Source: Maribellus sediminis
GTDB taxonomy: Bacteria; Bacteroidota; Bacteroidia; Bacteroidales; Prolixibacteraceae
DNA: 64,000 nt
Reading direction: 5' to 3'
Assembly: GCF_011799805.1 (NCBI RefSeq)
Contig: NZ_WXUB01000007.1
Coordinates: 116,683 to 180,682 of the forward strand
A program made the translations under genes and the position numbers. The first letter of the stretch is position 1. Each line of letters starts with the position of its first letter. Below are positions 37,058 through 46,571 of this stretch, piece after piece. The notes beneath the pieces were generated by a model. That model ran no database searches. It was not told the origin of the DNA and was given only the letters and a program-made list of their open reading frames with translations.

Positions 37058-37338
37058 ATGATATTATTATTTAGATCATCAGCAATTGATGATTTTTTAA
37101 AGAATTTGCGTTGGATATGTCTGGAGCTTGTGTTGAACAATTTTCCTGATTTATCAAAATGCCAAATTATTTCTTAAAAATATTAATTATTTAACTCTAA
37201 GCAGCACTAAATTGTTTTGATTTTTTATGACCTATAACACATTTCTACCGTAACTAAAATCACAGTTTTCTTAATTCAGCTGAAATGCCAAACAATAGTC
37301 CTAGCGGAAATATTTTTTTGAGTAGTTTTGCAAGCTAA

Positions 37339-37965
37339 ATGAGTTTTATGAAGGACACAATTAAAAAGGTAATCGAACACGAGGCGCAGGCAATTCTGAA
37401 CATCCCGGTTGAAGATGGAATGATCGAGGCTATCAATCTCATTCACCGCCAGGTTCACATAAAAAAAGGAAAACTGGTAACCAGCGGAATGGGAAAAGCC
37501 GGACAAATAGCACTGAACATTGCAACCACTTTTAGTTCAACCGGAACTCCGGCAGTGTTTCTCCACCCGAGCGAATCGCAACATGGCGATTTGGGCGTTC
37601 TGCAGGAAAACGACGTGTTGCTGGTGATCTCCAACTCAGGAAAAACCCGTGAGATTATCGAACTGATCGACCTGGCAGAAAACCTGCACAAAGGACTGCC
37701 GCTGATCGTTATTTCGAGCAATCCGGAAGGAGTTCTGGCGCAGGAAGCCGACGCCTTTATTTACACCGGAAATCCCAAAGAAGTGTGTCCGCTCGGACTT
37801 TCGCCAACTACGTCAACAACGGTAATGACTGTGATTGGTGACGCGCTGGTGGTTTCGATGATGAACAAAATAGGTTTTAGCAACGAAGATTACGCCAAAC
37901 GTCACCATGGTGGTTACCTTGGCGACAAATCCCGTTCACAGGCAAGAACAGAAAGCAAGAAGTAG
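37339..37965 (+). CDS. SIS-domain sugar-phosphate isomerase (KdsD/GutQ-like, no CBS domains)
   Basis: A 208-residue SIS domain protein of the KpsF/GutQ group, which isomerises ribulose-5-P and arabinose-5-P for KDO synthesis. Typical residues: SGMGKAGQIALNIATTFSST, HPSESQHGDLGVLQENDVLL, SNSGKTREI, PLGLSPTTSTTVM and YAKRHHGGYLGDKSR. The two C-terminal CBS domains found in the roughly 325-residue E. coli enzymes are absent; SIS-only forms also exist and can be active. A role in KDO or a related sugar is the best guess. Confidence 0.87.
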   Translation: MSFMKDTIKKVIEHEAQAILNIPVEDGMIEAINLIHRQVHIKKGKLVTSGMGKAGQIALNIATTFSSTGTPAVFLHPSESQHGDLGVLQENDVLLVISNSGKTREIIELIDLAENLHKGLPLIVISSNPEGVLAQEADAFIYTGNPKEVCPLGLSPTTSTTVMTVIGDALVVSMMNKIGFSNEDYAKRHHGGYLGDKSRSQARTESKK

Positions 37966-38015
37966 TTGTTAGTGTTGTATTAGAGCATACAACATAAACC
38001 GAAAAATTCAAAAGA

Positions 38016-38558
38016 ATGCGAATTACAAAAGAAAATACAATTGGATTGGTTATCGACATTCAGGAACGTTTGTTCCCGGTAATGAATGAAAAAGAAACCC
38101 TCCTGAAAAATTGCAAAATATTAATCGAAGGCCTGAATACGCTAAATATCCCAATGCTGGTTAGCCAGCAATACACAAAAGGCTTAGGCGAAACACTGCC
38201 CGAAATTAAAGCTGTAATGCCCGATTTCGAATACATCGAGAAAACCGCCTTTAGCTGTTACGAACTGCCCGAAATCAATGCCAAGCTCCAGCAGTTGAAC
38301 GCCCGGAACGTAATTATCTGCGGAATTGAATCGCATGTATGTGTATTGCAAACCGCGGTTGACATGAAGGAGGCCGGACTCAACCCGATTGTGGTGATGG
38401 ATTGCGTTTCGTCGCGCACAAAAGAAAACTACGAGATCGCTAAAGAACGCTTCAGAAACGAAGGAATTATGATGACTTCGTATGAATCGATTCTTTTTGA
38501 ACTGACCCGTGCTGCAGGTACAACTGAGTTCAAAGCCATTTCGAAACTGGTTAAATAA
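38016..38558 (+). CDS. Isochorismatase-family cysteine hydrolase
   Basis: A 180-residue hydrolase of the isochorismatase/nicotinamidase superfamily. The catalytic Asp is in GLVIDIQERLFPVM (about residue 14), and the Cys in ICGIESHVCVLQTAVDM (about 109). It matches the YcaC-like group with no experimentally defined substrate. It lies 50 bp after the SIS gene and 4 bp before the MBL gene, so the three probably form one transcript. Confidence 0.88.
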   Translation: MRITKENTIGLVIDIQERLFPVMNEKETLLKNCKILIEGLNTLNIPMLVSQQYTKGLGETLPEIKAVMPDFEYIEKTAFSCYELPEINAKLQQLNARNVIICGIESHVCVLQTAVDMKEAGLNPIVVMDCVSSRTKENYEIAKERFRNEGIMMTSYESILFELTRAAGTTEFKAISKLVK

Positions 38559-38562
38559 TAGT

Positions 38563-39324
38563 ATGCTCGAAATCTGCGCCATCGCTTCAGGAAGTAACGG
38601 AAATTGCTATTACATCGGGAACAACACCGATGCAATTTTGATTGACGCCGGTATTTCAACCAAACAGATTTTAATTCGCATGGCGGAACGTGAGCTTGAT
38701 CCCGGAAAACTGAAAGCCCTCTTTATCACACACGAACACGGCGACCACATGCGCGGTGCACGGGTCTTGGCCAAGCGCTTGCAAATTCCGGTATACATCA
38801 CGGCAAAAACTTACAACAGTGCGTATAAAAACCTGCGCCCCGATTATCCGCGTTTTTTCAAACCGGAAGACGTGATTGAGGTAGGTGGATTTTCGGTTTA
38901 CCCGGTGTTGAAAAATCACGACGCTGCCGAACCCTGTTCCTTCAGGGTGAAATATCACGATAAAAACATCGGAGTTTTTACTGACATTGGCGAAGCCTGC
39001 GACAACGTAAAAACGCATTTCAGCCAATGCGACAGTGTGTTCCTTGAATCGAATTACGATGAAAAAATGCTGTGGGACGGACATTATCCATGGCCTCTAA
39101 AAAAACGCGTGGCTTCTGACCTGGGACACCTTTCCAACGATCAGGCTTTCCAATTACTTGACGAACATGGTTCGGAGAAATTACAGTGTGTGTTCTTAAG
39201 TCACTTGTCGAAAGACAACAACTCGCCCGAAAAAGCCTTTGAAACCATGCAGCCGCTTTCTGAAAGATTCAATATTAAACTGGCTTACCGCTACGAAGCC
39301 AGCGAAATATTCACATTGCAGTAG
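38563..39324 (+). CDS. YycJ/WalJ-like MBL-fold hydrolase
   Basis: A 253-residue cytoplasmic metallo-beta-lactamase fold protein with the start MLEICAIASGSNGNCYYIGN and the metal motif HEHGDHMRG at about 60-68, followed by HDAAEPCSFRV and LSHLSKDNNSPE. This is the YycJ/WalJ pattern, a predicted 5'-exonuclease-type DNA enzyme. The ATG at 38563 is preferred to the in-frame 38509 start, which would overlap the upstream gene by 50 bases. Confidence 0.9.
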   Translation: MLEICAIASGSNGNCYYIGNNTDAILIDAGISTKQILIRMAERELDPGKLKALFITHEHGDHMRGARVLAKRLQIPVYITAKTYNSAYKNLRPDYPRFFKPEDVIEVGGFSVYPVLKNHDAAEPCSFRVKYHDKNIGVFTDIGEACDNVKTHFSQCDSVFLESNYDEKMLWDGHYPWPLKKRVASDLGHLSNDQAFQLLDEHGSEKLQCVFLSHLSKDNNSPEKAFETMQPLSERFNIKLAYRYEASEIFTLQ

Positions 39325-39325
39325 A

Positions 39326-39360
39326 CAAAAAAATCCCGGACCAACATTGTTAATCCGGGA
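39326..39360 (-). terminator. Terminator of lysC
   Basis: On the minus strand TCCCGGA (39360-39354) pairs with TCCGGGA (39340-39334) and is followed by TTTTTTT. It lies between two convergent genes; the T-run points to lysC. Confidence 0.85.
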
Positions 39361-39385
39361 CACTATCAATAATGAATTAGATTCT

Positions 39386-40702
39386 CTAATTATTCAACAG
39401 GTTTTTACTTAAGGCAACCAATGTCTCCTTTTTACGTGATTCTGGCACCAGAATAGAAATATTGTGGCGACTTCCTCCGTACGATATCATTCGGATCGGG
39501 ATGCCATCCAGAGCGTTGAAAACCTTCGATGCAAAACCTTTTTCTTCTTCAATAATATCGCCAACGATACAAACAATCGACATATCGTAATCCACTTCAA
39601 CTGTTCCGAATTGGCTTAATTCTTCCAGAATAGTATCCAGTTGTTTTGTGTCGTCGATGGTTAATGAAACAGCCACCTCCGACGTCGAGATCATATCAAT
39701 TGAAGTACGGTGTTTTTCGAAAATGGCAAACACATTTTTCAGAAAACCATAGGCCATCAGCATTCGGCCAGAGCGAATTTTTATAGCTGTAATGCCATCT
39801 TTGGCGGCAACTGCTTTTATGCCTTTACCATCCGACTCTGCGGTGATCAAAGTTCCTCCATCCGATGGATTCATGGTATTTTTCAGTCGCACCGGAATAT
39901 TCTGAACACGTGCCGGCAAAACGGTTTGCGGGTGCAGGATCTTGGCACCAAAATACGCCAGCTCAGCAGCTTCATTAAACGAAAGCTGTTCTATTTTCTT
40001 CGTGTTCTCCACAAAACGCGGGTCATTATTATGGAATCCGTCAATGTCAGTCCAAATCTGAATTTCTTCTGCATCGATAGCAGCACCGATCAACGATGCG
40101 GTATAATCGCTACCACCACGTTGCAGGTTATTGATGTCGCCGTTAACATCGCGGCAAATAAATCCCTGCGTAATGTAATAGTCGGCCTCTCCCACCGCTT
40201 CAATAACCGGAGTAATGTGCTCGCGAATAAAATTCAGGTCCGCAGCTTTGTCCTCATCAATTTTCATAAAATCGAGCGCCGGCAATAACTTGGTATTGTA
40301 ACCACTTTCATTCATTAAAATGGTAACCAGGTTGGTAGAAATAATCTCGCCCTGCGCCAGAATGGTATTCTCGCCAACCAGCGAAAAGTTACCGGTTGTA
40401 AACGATTTAAGGGTGTCGAAACTTTCCTTTACGATTTCCAGTCCCTTTTGTTTGTTTTCATCAGAAGTGAACAATTCTGCCACTACTTCCTTATACTTTG
40501 CCTCCAGTTTCCCGATTGCGATTCTGGCGCTGTCTTTATTTTTCTTGTGCAGGAAATTCGAAATTTCAACCAGCGAATTTGTAGTTCCCGACATGGCCGA
40601 AAGTACAATTATCTTTTTCTCGCCATCGGCTACCAAATTCATTACAGCCCGCATATTTTCAGGCGATCCAACCGATGTTCCTCCAAATTTTAAAACTCTC
40701 AT
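39386..40702 (-). CDS. lysC: Aspartate kinase
   Basis: Phosphorylates aspartate, the first step to lysine, threonine and methionine. 438 residues: kinase N-terminus LKFGGTSVGSPENM, the GGSDYTASLIGAAIDAEEIQ region, and TDIDGFHNNDPRFVENTKKI. Two C-terminal ACT regulatory domains span about 300-438 (AKDGITAIKIRSGRMLMAYG and VDYDMSIVCIVGDI). Feedback control by an end product is expected from the ACT domains. No homoserine dehydrogenase fusion. It is followed by its own terminator. Confidence 0.96.
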   Translation of the reverse strand: MRVLKFGGTSVGSPENMRAVMNLVADGEKKIIVLSAMSGTTNSLVEISNFLHKKNKDSARIAIGKLEAKYKEVVAELFTSDENKQKGLEIVKESFDTLKSFTTGNFSLVGENTILAQGEIISTNLVTILMNESGYNTKLLPALDFMKIDEDKAADLNFIREHITPVIEAVGEADYYITQGFICRDVNGDINNLQRGGSDYTASLIGAAIDAEEIQIWTDIDGFHNNDPRFVENTKKIEQLSFNEAAELAYFGAKILHPQTVLPARVQNIPVRLKNTMNPSDGGTLITAESDGKGIKAVAAKDGITAIKIRSGRMLMAYGFLKNVFAIFEKHRTSIDMISTSEVAVSLTIDDTKQLDTILEELSQFGTVEVDYDMSIVCIVGDIIEEEKGFASKVFNALDGIPIRMISYGGSRHNISILVPESRKKETLVALSKNLLNN

Positions 40703-40817
40703 TTTCAGTTTATAGCTTTGAAATTAATTAGACGGCAAATATGACTATTTTTAGGAAATTATAAAAGATATCAAACCAAACTGCATTTACTTTCACAGCG
40801 AATGTTTAAACCTCATT

Positions 40818-41708
40818 CTAATCTCTGAACTTTTCCAACAAAAATTCGACAAGATCTTTTCCCGATTCATCAATCAGACTGATAGAAGGCGCATAAACAA
40901 CAGCTTCCAGTCCGACTTCATCAGCCCGGTCTTTTAGCGCCTTGGCGTGCAGGGGATGGTGCTGAAGTTCATCTTCATTTGTCGGTATTCCGGCTTCCTT
41001 GTCGTTGTACACAAAGATTGGAGCACCATCGGCGCTCATTTTCTTGAGGAAATCGAGGTTATTTCTGATATCGGTTTGTGCATACAGATCCACTCCTTTT
41101 GCTGAATTCAGGCCAAAAGCACGGGCAATCATCTGCAATTCCTGTTGGCTTTTTTCAGCAGGAAGACCGATTATCTCCGACCAGCGCAAAATATCGTACG
41201 TGGATTGAGCTACAAATGCCCCGGCAGCCACAATTTTTGTTGATTCGCGCAATACCGGATCTTCGCTTTCGGGCTCGGCCATATCATCCGAAAAAGCCAG
41301 CCAAAGAGCGGTTCCAGCTCCTGCCGATCCTCCGGAACAGGCAATTTTTTCTTTATCTATATTGAATTTTTCAGCGTTGTTGCGAATGTATTGCAGGCAA
41401 CGTTTCGAATCGTTCATACTGCTCAGAATTCCGTACGGCGGCTCGTTCATATACCGGTAATTGATACTGGCCACCGAAACTCCTGCTTCCAAAAGTCGGG
41501 GCCAGTCTTCCGATTCGTAATACCTCGATTTATCGCCTCCAATAAAACCACCTCCGTGAATAAATATTACCAGCGGTGTTGGCTCCTGCGAGTCTGCCAG
41601 CCAAATATCAAAAGTATTTCGTTCGTGAGGTCCGTAAGTTTCGTTGCAATATGTTGCTCTTACACCGGCTGCGTTTACTGCTTCCGGAAGTTGCTGTTGC
41701 TGTTCCAT
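40818..41708 (-). CDS. Alpha/beta-hydrolase (HSL/BD-FAE-like esterase)
   Basis: A 296-residue hydrolase without a signal peptide. Oxyanion motif HGGGFIGGDKSRYYE (about 49), nucleophile in CSGGSAGAGTALWLA (about 126). The C-terminal Asp/His region is less clear; a His pair occurs in ELQHHPLHAKALKDRADEVG. It resembles the BD-FAE/HSL family of carboxylesterases. Substrate unknown. It follows the GntR gene on the same strand with a 90-bp gap, so it may or may not be part of that transcript. Confidence 0.82.
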   Translation of the reverse strand: MEQQQQLPEAVNAAGVRATYCNETYGPHERNTFDIWLADSQEPTPLVIFIHGGGFIGGDKSRYYESEDWPRLLEAGVSVASINYRYMNEPPYGILSSMNDSKRCLQYIRNNAEKFNIDKEKIACSGGSAGAGTALWLAFSDDMAEPESEDPVLRESTKIVAAGAFVAQSTYDILRWSEIIGLPAEKSQQELQMIARAFGLNSAKGVDLYAQTDIRNNLDFLKKMSADGAPIFVYNDKEAGIPTNEDELQHHPLHAKALKDRADEVGLEAVVYAPSISLIDESGKDLVEFLLEKFRD

Positions 41709-41798
41709 TTCAAATTTGATTGTGACACAAAAGTAGGAATATTGAAATGGCTCTCAAAAACTGCACAGCGTTTTTACCGCAGTGTTAATATTGAATTG

Positions 41799-42506
41799 CT
41801 AAAAACTGCCAAAAATGGCGTGTTTCTCCGAATTAAAATAAATGGTGGAATAGATGTTGAAATGCTCCTTATTGGTGGTGAGTTTTCGTTCCATATAAAG
41901 CACCGGCTGCCCGGGTTTCAAATGCAACAACTGCCGAACCTGAACCGTTGGTTTTACTGCTTTCAGTTTTTGCTCGCCTCCCAGAATCTCAATCTGATAA
42001 TTCTTACGCAGCACTTCAAAAAGTGATTTGTTTTCGAAGGAGCGTTGCGTGAAACGCGGAAGATTAATATTTGGAAGGTGGTTCACGTCGTAAAAAACCG
42101 GTTCGTTTTCTACGTATCGCAAGCGTTCCATATAAATACAACCCGATTCCTGTTCCAGGTCAGAAAGTTCGAAAGGAAAGTCGCCAGGCCAGGTTTGCAC
42201 AACAGGTTTTTGCAGAATGTCGGTTTTCAGATAGCGAACACCAACGGCCGAAGCGGTACCCGCTATGGATAAAATTCCAATGTTCTGTGGCGGCTTTCTT
42301 ACGATGCTGCCTTTTCCCTGTTTTTTTAGAATAAGTCCGTCTTTTACCAGTGTCTCCAGCGCATGACGCACAGTTGGTCGCGTCATTTCGTGGGCCGAAC
42401 ACAATTCATTTTCAGAGGGTAACAAATCGCCTTCCCTGTACACACCATTAATTATGTGCTTGCGAAGCAATTCGTAGAGTTTTCGGTATTGCGGTACGTT
42501 GTCCAT
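41799..42506 (-). CDS. GntR-family regulator with UTRA domain
   Basis: A 235-residue HutC-subfamily regulator: winged helix at about 10-72 (ELLRKHIINGVYREGDLLPS, EMTRPTVRHALETLVKDG) and an effector-binding UTRA domain at about 90-230 (ESGCIYMERLRYVENEPVFY). The gene is divergent from the 2-oxoacid dehydrogenase E2-E1 operon, with two related operator-like palindromes in the spacer. It probably represses that operon and perhaps itself. The effector cannot be read from sequence. HutC-type control of such an operon differs from the FadR-type PdhR of E. coli. Confidence 0.92.
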   Translation of the reverse strand: MDNVPQYRKLYELLRKHIINGVYREGDLLPSENELCSAHEMTRPTVRHALETLVKDGLILKKQGKGSIVRKPPQNIGILSIAGTASAVGVRYLKTDILQKPVVQTWPGDFPFELSDLEQESGCIYMERLRYVENEPVFYDVNHLPNINLPRFTQRSFENKSLFEVLRKNYQIEILGGEQKLKAVKPTVQVRQLLHLKPGQPVLYMERKLTTNKEHFNIYSTIYFNSEKHAIFGSF

Positions 42507-42514
42507 TGTGACTT

Positions 42515-42544
42515 CAAAGTTAAACTAATTTCAAAAAGTACAAA
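42515..42544 (-). promoter_or_regulatory. Promoter of the GntR gene
   Basis: On the minus strand TTTG (42544-42541), 18 bp, then TAACTTTG (42522-42515), a good consensus promoter. The predicted start is within a few bases of the ATG at 42506, so the transcript is nearly leaderless. Confidence 0.6.
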
Positions 42545-42546
42545 AC

Positions 42547-42564
42547 AACTTGTAAATACAAGTT
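42547..42564. promoter_or_regulatory. Palindromic operator candidate for the GntR/UTRA regulator (site 1)
   Basis: AACTTGTAAATACAAGTT: perfect 8-bp half-sites AACTTGTA and TACAAGTT around AA, with the GT(N4)AC core usual for GntR/HutC proteins. It lies 2 bp upstream of the -33 box of the gntR promoter. Confidence 0.75.
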
Positions 42565-42643
42565 ATAAAATATATTTTTACTCCGAAAATTTAATATTAT
42601 ATTTATATTTTTGAATTTCAATCATTTACAAATTATTAGTTTT

Positions 42644-42663
42644 TAAATTTGTACCAACAAGTT
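42644..42663 (+). promoter_or_regulatory. E2 gene -7 box overlapping operator site 2
   Basis: TAAATTTG (42644-42651) matches TAnnTTTG, 39 bp before the ATG. Overlapping it is AATTTGTACCAACAAGTT (42646-42663), 14 of 18 bases identical to operator site 1 with the outer half-sites kept. A third half-site, TACAAATT, lies at 42627-42634. Bound repressor would cover the promoter. Confidence 0.65.
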
Positions 42664-42689
42664 AAAAGAAAACTACAAACTTATACTAT

Positions 42690-43967
42690 ATGGCAGTACC
42701 AGTAATGATGCCACGGCAAGGACAATCAGTTGAATCATGCATCCTTGGTCAATGGTTTAAAGAGGTAGGCGAAGAGGTAAACGAAGGCGACATCCTTTTC
42801 TCCTACGAAACCGATAAGGCGTCTTTTGAAGAAGAAGCAAAAGAAGCCGGAGTTCTACTCGCAACCTTTTTTGAAGAAGGCGATGAAATTCCGGTACTCA
42901 CCAATGTCGCCGTCGTCGGGAAAAAAGGAGAATCGGTTGACGAATTCAGACCGGGAGCCGAAGCTGCAGCCGAGGAAATTCCGGCGAGCGAATCGACAGT
43001 AGAAACAGCTGATGAAGCTCCAAAAGTTTTTGAATTTGAAGTGGATGAAAGTGAAACAGGTTCACGGATCAGAATCTCGCCACTGGCACGCAACATGGCC
43101 GCCAAATTGGGTGTTGATATCAGCTCAGTAAAAGGAACCGGCCCACACGGACGAATAATCGCACGCGATATTGAAACGGCCGCTGCAGCTCCCAAAGTTG
43201 AAAAAGCAGCAGCTCCTGTCAAAGCTGCACCGGCCGCCAAACCGGCTCCGGCAGCAATCATCGAATCAGGTGACGATTTTGAAGTAAAATCCATCCCAAA
43301 TATTCGAAAACTGATCGCAACGGCCATGCACCAGTCGCTGCAAAATTCGGCCCAGTTAACTCACCACATGAGCGCTGATGCGCGCCAGGTAATGAAACTG
43401 CGCAAGAAATTCAAGAAGCAACTCGAAGCCGGAGAGATCAAGCAAAATGTGACCATCAACGACCTGGTTTGTTTTGCTGTAATCCGCGCTCTGGAGAAAT
43501 TCCCTCAGGTTAATACACATTACCTGGGCGATAAAATGAAATGGTTTAATAAAGTCCACCTTGGTCTGGCAGTTGATACTGAAAGAGGATTAATGGTTCC
43601 TGCGCTCAGAAATGCCGACGATCTTTCGATATCCGGTCTTTCAAGCCAGTTAAAAGAACTCTCAACAGCTGCCCGCAACGGTAATGTAAACCCAGATTTA
43701 CTGAATCCTGCTGCTGCAACATTTACAGTTTCGAACCTTGGAAATTACGGTGTGGAAATGTTTACTCCGGTGATCAACCTGCCGCAAACCGCGATACTTG
43801 GTGTTTGTACCATTGTTCCTCGTCCGAAAGAACTGGAAGAAGGTGTTTATGGTTTTGTTCCTATGATGGGACTTTCGCTCACCTACGATCACCAGGCGTT
43901 GGACGGCGGTGAAGCAACACTTTTCCTGGCTGAAATCAAAAACCAGATAGAAAATTTACAAGTTTAG
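42690..43967 (+). CDS. 2-oxoacid dehydrogenase E2 component (dihydrolipoyl acyltransferase)
   Basis: Transfers the acyl group from E1 to CoA in a pyruvate or branched-chain 2-oxoacid dehydrogenase complex. 425 residues: one lipoyl domain with Lys43 in YETDKASFEEEA, an Ala/Glu/Pro linker, a peripheral subunit-binding domain at about 128-165 (RISPLARNMAAKLGVDISSV), a second Ala/Pro linker, and the catalytic domain ending in LTYDHQALDGGEATLFL with the catalytic His and Asp. Followed by the fused E1 gene; the E3 gene is not nearby. Pyruvate is the most likely substrate, but the sequence does not settle it. Confidence 0.9.
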   Translation: MAVPVMMPRQGQSVESCILGQWFKEVGEEVNEGDILFSYETDKASFEEEAKEAGVLLATFFEEGDEIPVLTNVAVVGKKGESVDEFRPGAEAAAEEIPASESTVETADEAPKVFEFEVDESETGSRIRISPLARNMAAKLGVDISSVKGTGPHGRIIARDIETAAAAPKVEKAAAPVKAAPAAKPAPAAIIESGDDFEVKSIPNIRKLIATAMHQSLQNSAQLTHHMSADARQVMKLRKKFKKQLEAGEIKQNVTINDLVCFAVIRALEKFPQVNTHYLGDKMKWFNKVHLGLAVDTERGLMVPALRNADDLSISGLSSQLKELSTAARNGNVNPDLLNPAAATFTVSNLGNYGVEMFTPVINLPQTAILGVCTIVPRPKELEEGVYGFVPMMGLSLTYDHQALDGGEATLFLAEIKNQIENLQV

Positions 43968-43969
43968 AG

Positions 43970-44029
43970 TTCAGCGTTCAAAGTTCAAAGTGCTTTACTC
44001 TGAACACTGAACTTCAAACTCTAAACTAT
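43970..44029. repeat. Imperfect inverted repeat of GTTCA words between E2 and E1
   Basis: The left half AGAGTTCAGCGTTCAAAG and right half CTCTGAACACTGAAC / AAACTCTAAACT are built from the same short words in opposite orientation. Similar words occur at 28681-28708. Confidence 0.45.
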
Positions 44030-44068
44030 CAGACAAATAACTTTGAATAACAAATAAACTAAGATAAG

Positions 44069-46537
44069 ATGCCAAAAGTACAATATATAAATCCTGACGA
44101 GGTACGTAAACCAGGTCAGTTGGAGTTCAAGCCGATCCCGGTAAACCAGTACTCCAAAACCGTTGAGGAAGAAAAAGAAAACTTCACCAACGAAGAGCTT
44201 GTTAAAATCTATCACGACATGGTGGTAATTCGCGAGTTCGAAACCATGTTGAACCTGATAAAAACACGTGGCGAGTACAACGAAGTACCTTACAATCACC
44301 CCGGCCCTGCTCACCTTTCAATTGGTCAGGAAGCAGCTGCCGTTGGTATGGCCTACACCCTGGATGTTGAAGATTTTATCTTTGGATCGCACCGCAGTCA
44401 CGGCGAAATTCTTGCCAAAGGACTTTCCGCCATTGGTAAACTCAGCGATGAAACGCTTGAAAAAATCATGGATTCGCATTTTAACGGCGTTACTGCGGCT
44501 CCGGTAAAAGAAGGACATACCGGCACAACAAAAGAGCTGGCTGTCAAATTTCTGATTTACGGAACTCTGGCCGAAGTTTTTGCTCGCGAAACCGGATTCA
44601 ACAAAGGTTTGGGTGGATCGATGCATGCTTTCTTCACACCATTTGGAGTATATCCGAACAATGCCATTGTGGGTGGTTCGGGCGATATTTCGGTTGGTGC
44701 AGCATTATATAAAAAGGTAAACCGCAAACCCGGAATAGTGGTTGCCAATATAGGTGACGCTTCAATGGCCTGCGGCCCGGTTTGGGAAGGTTTGGCTTTT
44801 GCTTCAATGGATCAGTTCACGCAACTTTGGGAAGGTGATATGAAAGGCGGACTGCCGTTGATCATCAACATCATGAACAACCAGTACGGAATGGGTGGAC
44901 AGACCACTGGCGAAACCATGGGCTACGACGTGGCAGCACGTATCGGTGCCGGCGTAAACCGCGACCAAATGCATGCCGAACGTGTGGATGGTTATAATCC
45001 GCTGGCTGTTATTGATGCTTACAAACGTAAACGCAAAATTCTGGAAGAAAAACGCGGACCGGTACTGCTCGACGTACTCACTTACCGCTACAGTGGCCAC
45101 TCTCCCTCTGATGCATCATCATACCGAACTAAAGAAGAAGTGGAAGCCTGGGAAGCACAGGATTCGATCATCTGGTTTGGAAAAGAACTGGTAAAAACCG
45201 GTGTTGCAACTGAAGAGCAACTCGAAAAAATTAAAGTTGAAACTACCGACCTGATCACTTACGCGCTGAAACTGGCCATCGACGATGAGGTTTCGCCGCA
45301 CATGGATATGAAAAAGTATCCGAACCTGATTGGTGATATGATGTTCAGCAACGAGTCGGTGGATAAAATGGAAGACCGTCCGGTGGAAGTGAACCATCCG
45401 ATGGAAGAAAATCCACGTGTTCAGCAATTGGCAAAAAAAGAGCGCTTCATGTTCGATGCCAATGGAAAAGCTCATTCAAAAATAAAAACCTACGGTTTGC
45501 GCGACGGACTTTTCGAAGCCATCGTCGATCGTTTTTATAAAGATCCAACCTTGATCGCTTATGGTGAAGAAAACCGCGACTGGGGAGGCGCTTTTGCCGT
45601 TTACCGCGGACTGACTGAAGCACTGCCTTATCACCGCCTGTTCAACTCGCCTATTTCTGAAGCATCTATCGTTGGAACCGCCATCGGTTATGCCATGTGT
45701 GGCGGCCGTGCAATTCCCGAGATCATGTATTGCGATTTCCTGGGACGCGCCGGTGACGAGGTATTTAACCAGCTTCCTAAATGGCAGGCAATGAGTGGAA
45801 ATGTGATTAAAATGCCGGTAACGATCCGCGTTTCGGTAGGTTCGAAATATGGTGCTCAGCACTCGCAGGACTGGACAGCACTTGCGGCACATATTCCGGG
45901 ATTAAAAGTGGTTTTCCCGGTATCTCCTTACGATGCCAAAGGTTTGATGAACACTGCGCTTCAGGGAACCGATCCGGTAATTTTCTTTGAAAGCCAGCGT
46001 TTGTACGACATTGGTGAGCAGTTCCACGAAGGTGGTGTTCCCGAAGGATACTACGAAATTCCGTTTGGCGAGCCGGATGTGAAGAAAGCAGGTAGCGACA
46101 TTACCATTCTTACAATTGGCGCTACTTTATACCGTGCACTGGATGCAGCAAAAACACTGGAAGAAAAATACAGTATCTCAGCCGAAGTGATCGATGCACG
46201 CTCGCTGGTTCCGTTTAACTACGAAGCCGTGATAGAATCGGTGAAAAAGACCGGACGCATTGTAATTTCGGGTGACGCATCTGCAAGAGGCTCGTTCTTA
46301 CGCGACCTGGCTTCAAACATTACCGAACTTGCGTTCGATTACCTTGATGCACCTCCGGTTGTTGTGGGTTCGCGTAACTGGATCACACCGGCTCACGAAC
46401 TGGAAGATTATTTCTTCCCGCAGCCTGAGTGGATCATTGATGTTATTCATGAGCGCATTCTTCCTTTGGAAGGCCATGTTGCCGTGAATGACTTTACTGA
46501 GGCAGAACAACTGGACAGAAATGCCAGAGGTATATAA
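44069..46537 (+). CDS. Fused 2-oxoacid dehydrogenase E1 alpha-beta
   Basis: The thiamine-diphosphate decarboxylase of the complex, with both E1 subunits in one 822-residue chain. The alpha part (about 30-400) contains HPGPAHLSIGQEAAAVGMAY, GSHRSHGEILAKGL and the ThDP motif GDASMACGPVWEGL to NNQYGMGGQ. The beta part (about 470-815) contains YGEENRDWGGAFAVYRGL, FNSPISEASIVGTAIGYAM and a C-terminal transketolase domain (AEVIDARSLVPFNYEAV). The fused form is common in Bacteroidota. It lies 101 bp after E2 and is followed by a strong terminator. Confidence 0.93.
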   Translation: MPKVQYINPDEVRKPGQLEFKPIPVNQYSKTVEEEKENFTNEELVKIYHDMVVIREFETMLNLIKTRGEYNEVPYNHPGPAHLSIGQEAAAVGMAYTLDVEDFIFGSHRSHGEILAKGLSAIGKLSDETLEKIMDSHFNGVTAAPVKEGHTGTTKELAVKFLIYGTLAEVFARETGFNKGLGGSMHAFFTPFGVYPNNAIVGGSGDISVGAALYKKVNRKPGIVVANIGDASMACGPVWEGLAFASMDQFTQLWEGDMKGGLPLIINIMNNQYGMGGQTTGETMGYDVAARIGAGVNRDQMHAERVDGYNPLAVIDAYKRKRKILEEKRGPVLLDVLTYRYSGHSPSDASSYRTKEEVEAWEAQDSIIWFGKELVKTGVATEEQLEKIKVETTDLITYALKLAIDDEVSPHMDMKKYPNLIGDMMFSNESVDKMEDRPVEVNHPMEENPRVQQLAKKERFMFDANGKAHSKIKTYGLRDGLFEAIVDRFYKDPTLIAYGEENRDWGGAFAVYRGLTEALPYHRLFNSPISEASIVGTAIGYAMCGGRAIPEIMYCDFLGRAGDEVFNQLPKWQAMSGNVIKMPVTIRVSVGSKYGAQHSQDWTALAAHIPGLKVVFPVSPYDAKGLMNTALQGTDPVIFFESQRLYDIGEQFHEGGVPEGYYEIPFGEPDVKKAGSDITILTIGATLYRALDAAKTLEEKYSISAEVIDARSLVPFNYEAVIESVKKTGRIVISGDASARGSFLRDLASNITELAFDYLDAPPVVVGSRNWITPAHELEDYFFPQPEWIIDVIHERILPLEGHVAVNDFTEAEQLDRNARGI

Positions 46538-46571
46538 TATTGCGAACTACGGTTTGTAACCGCAGTTTCTC

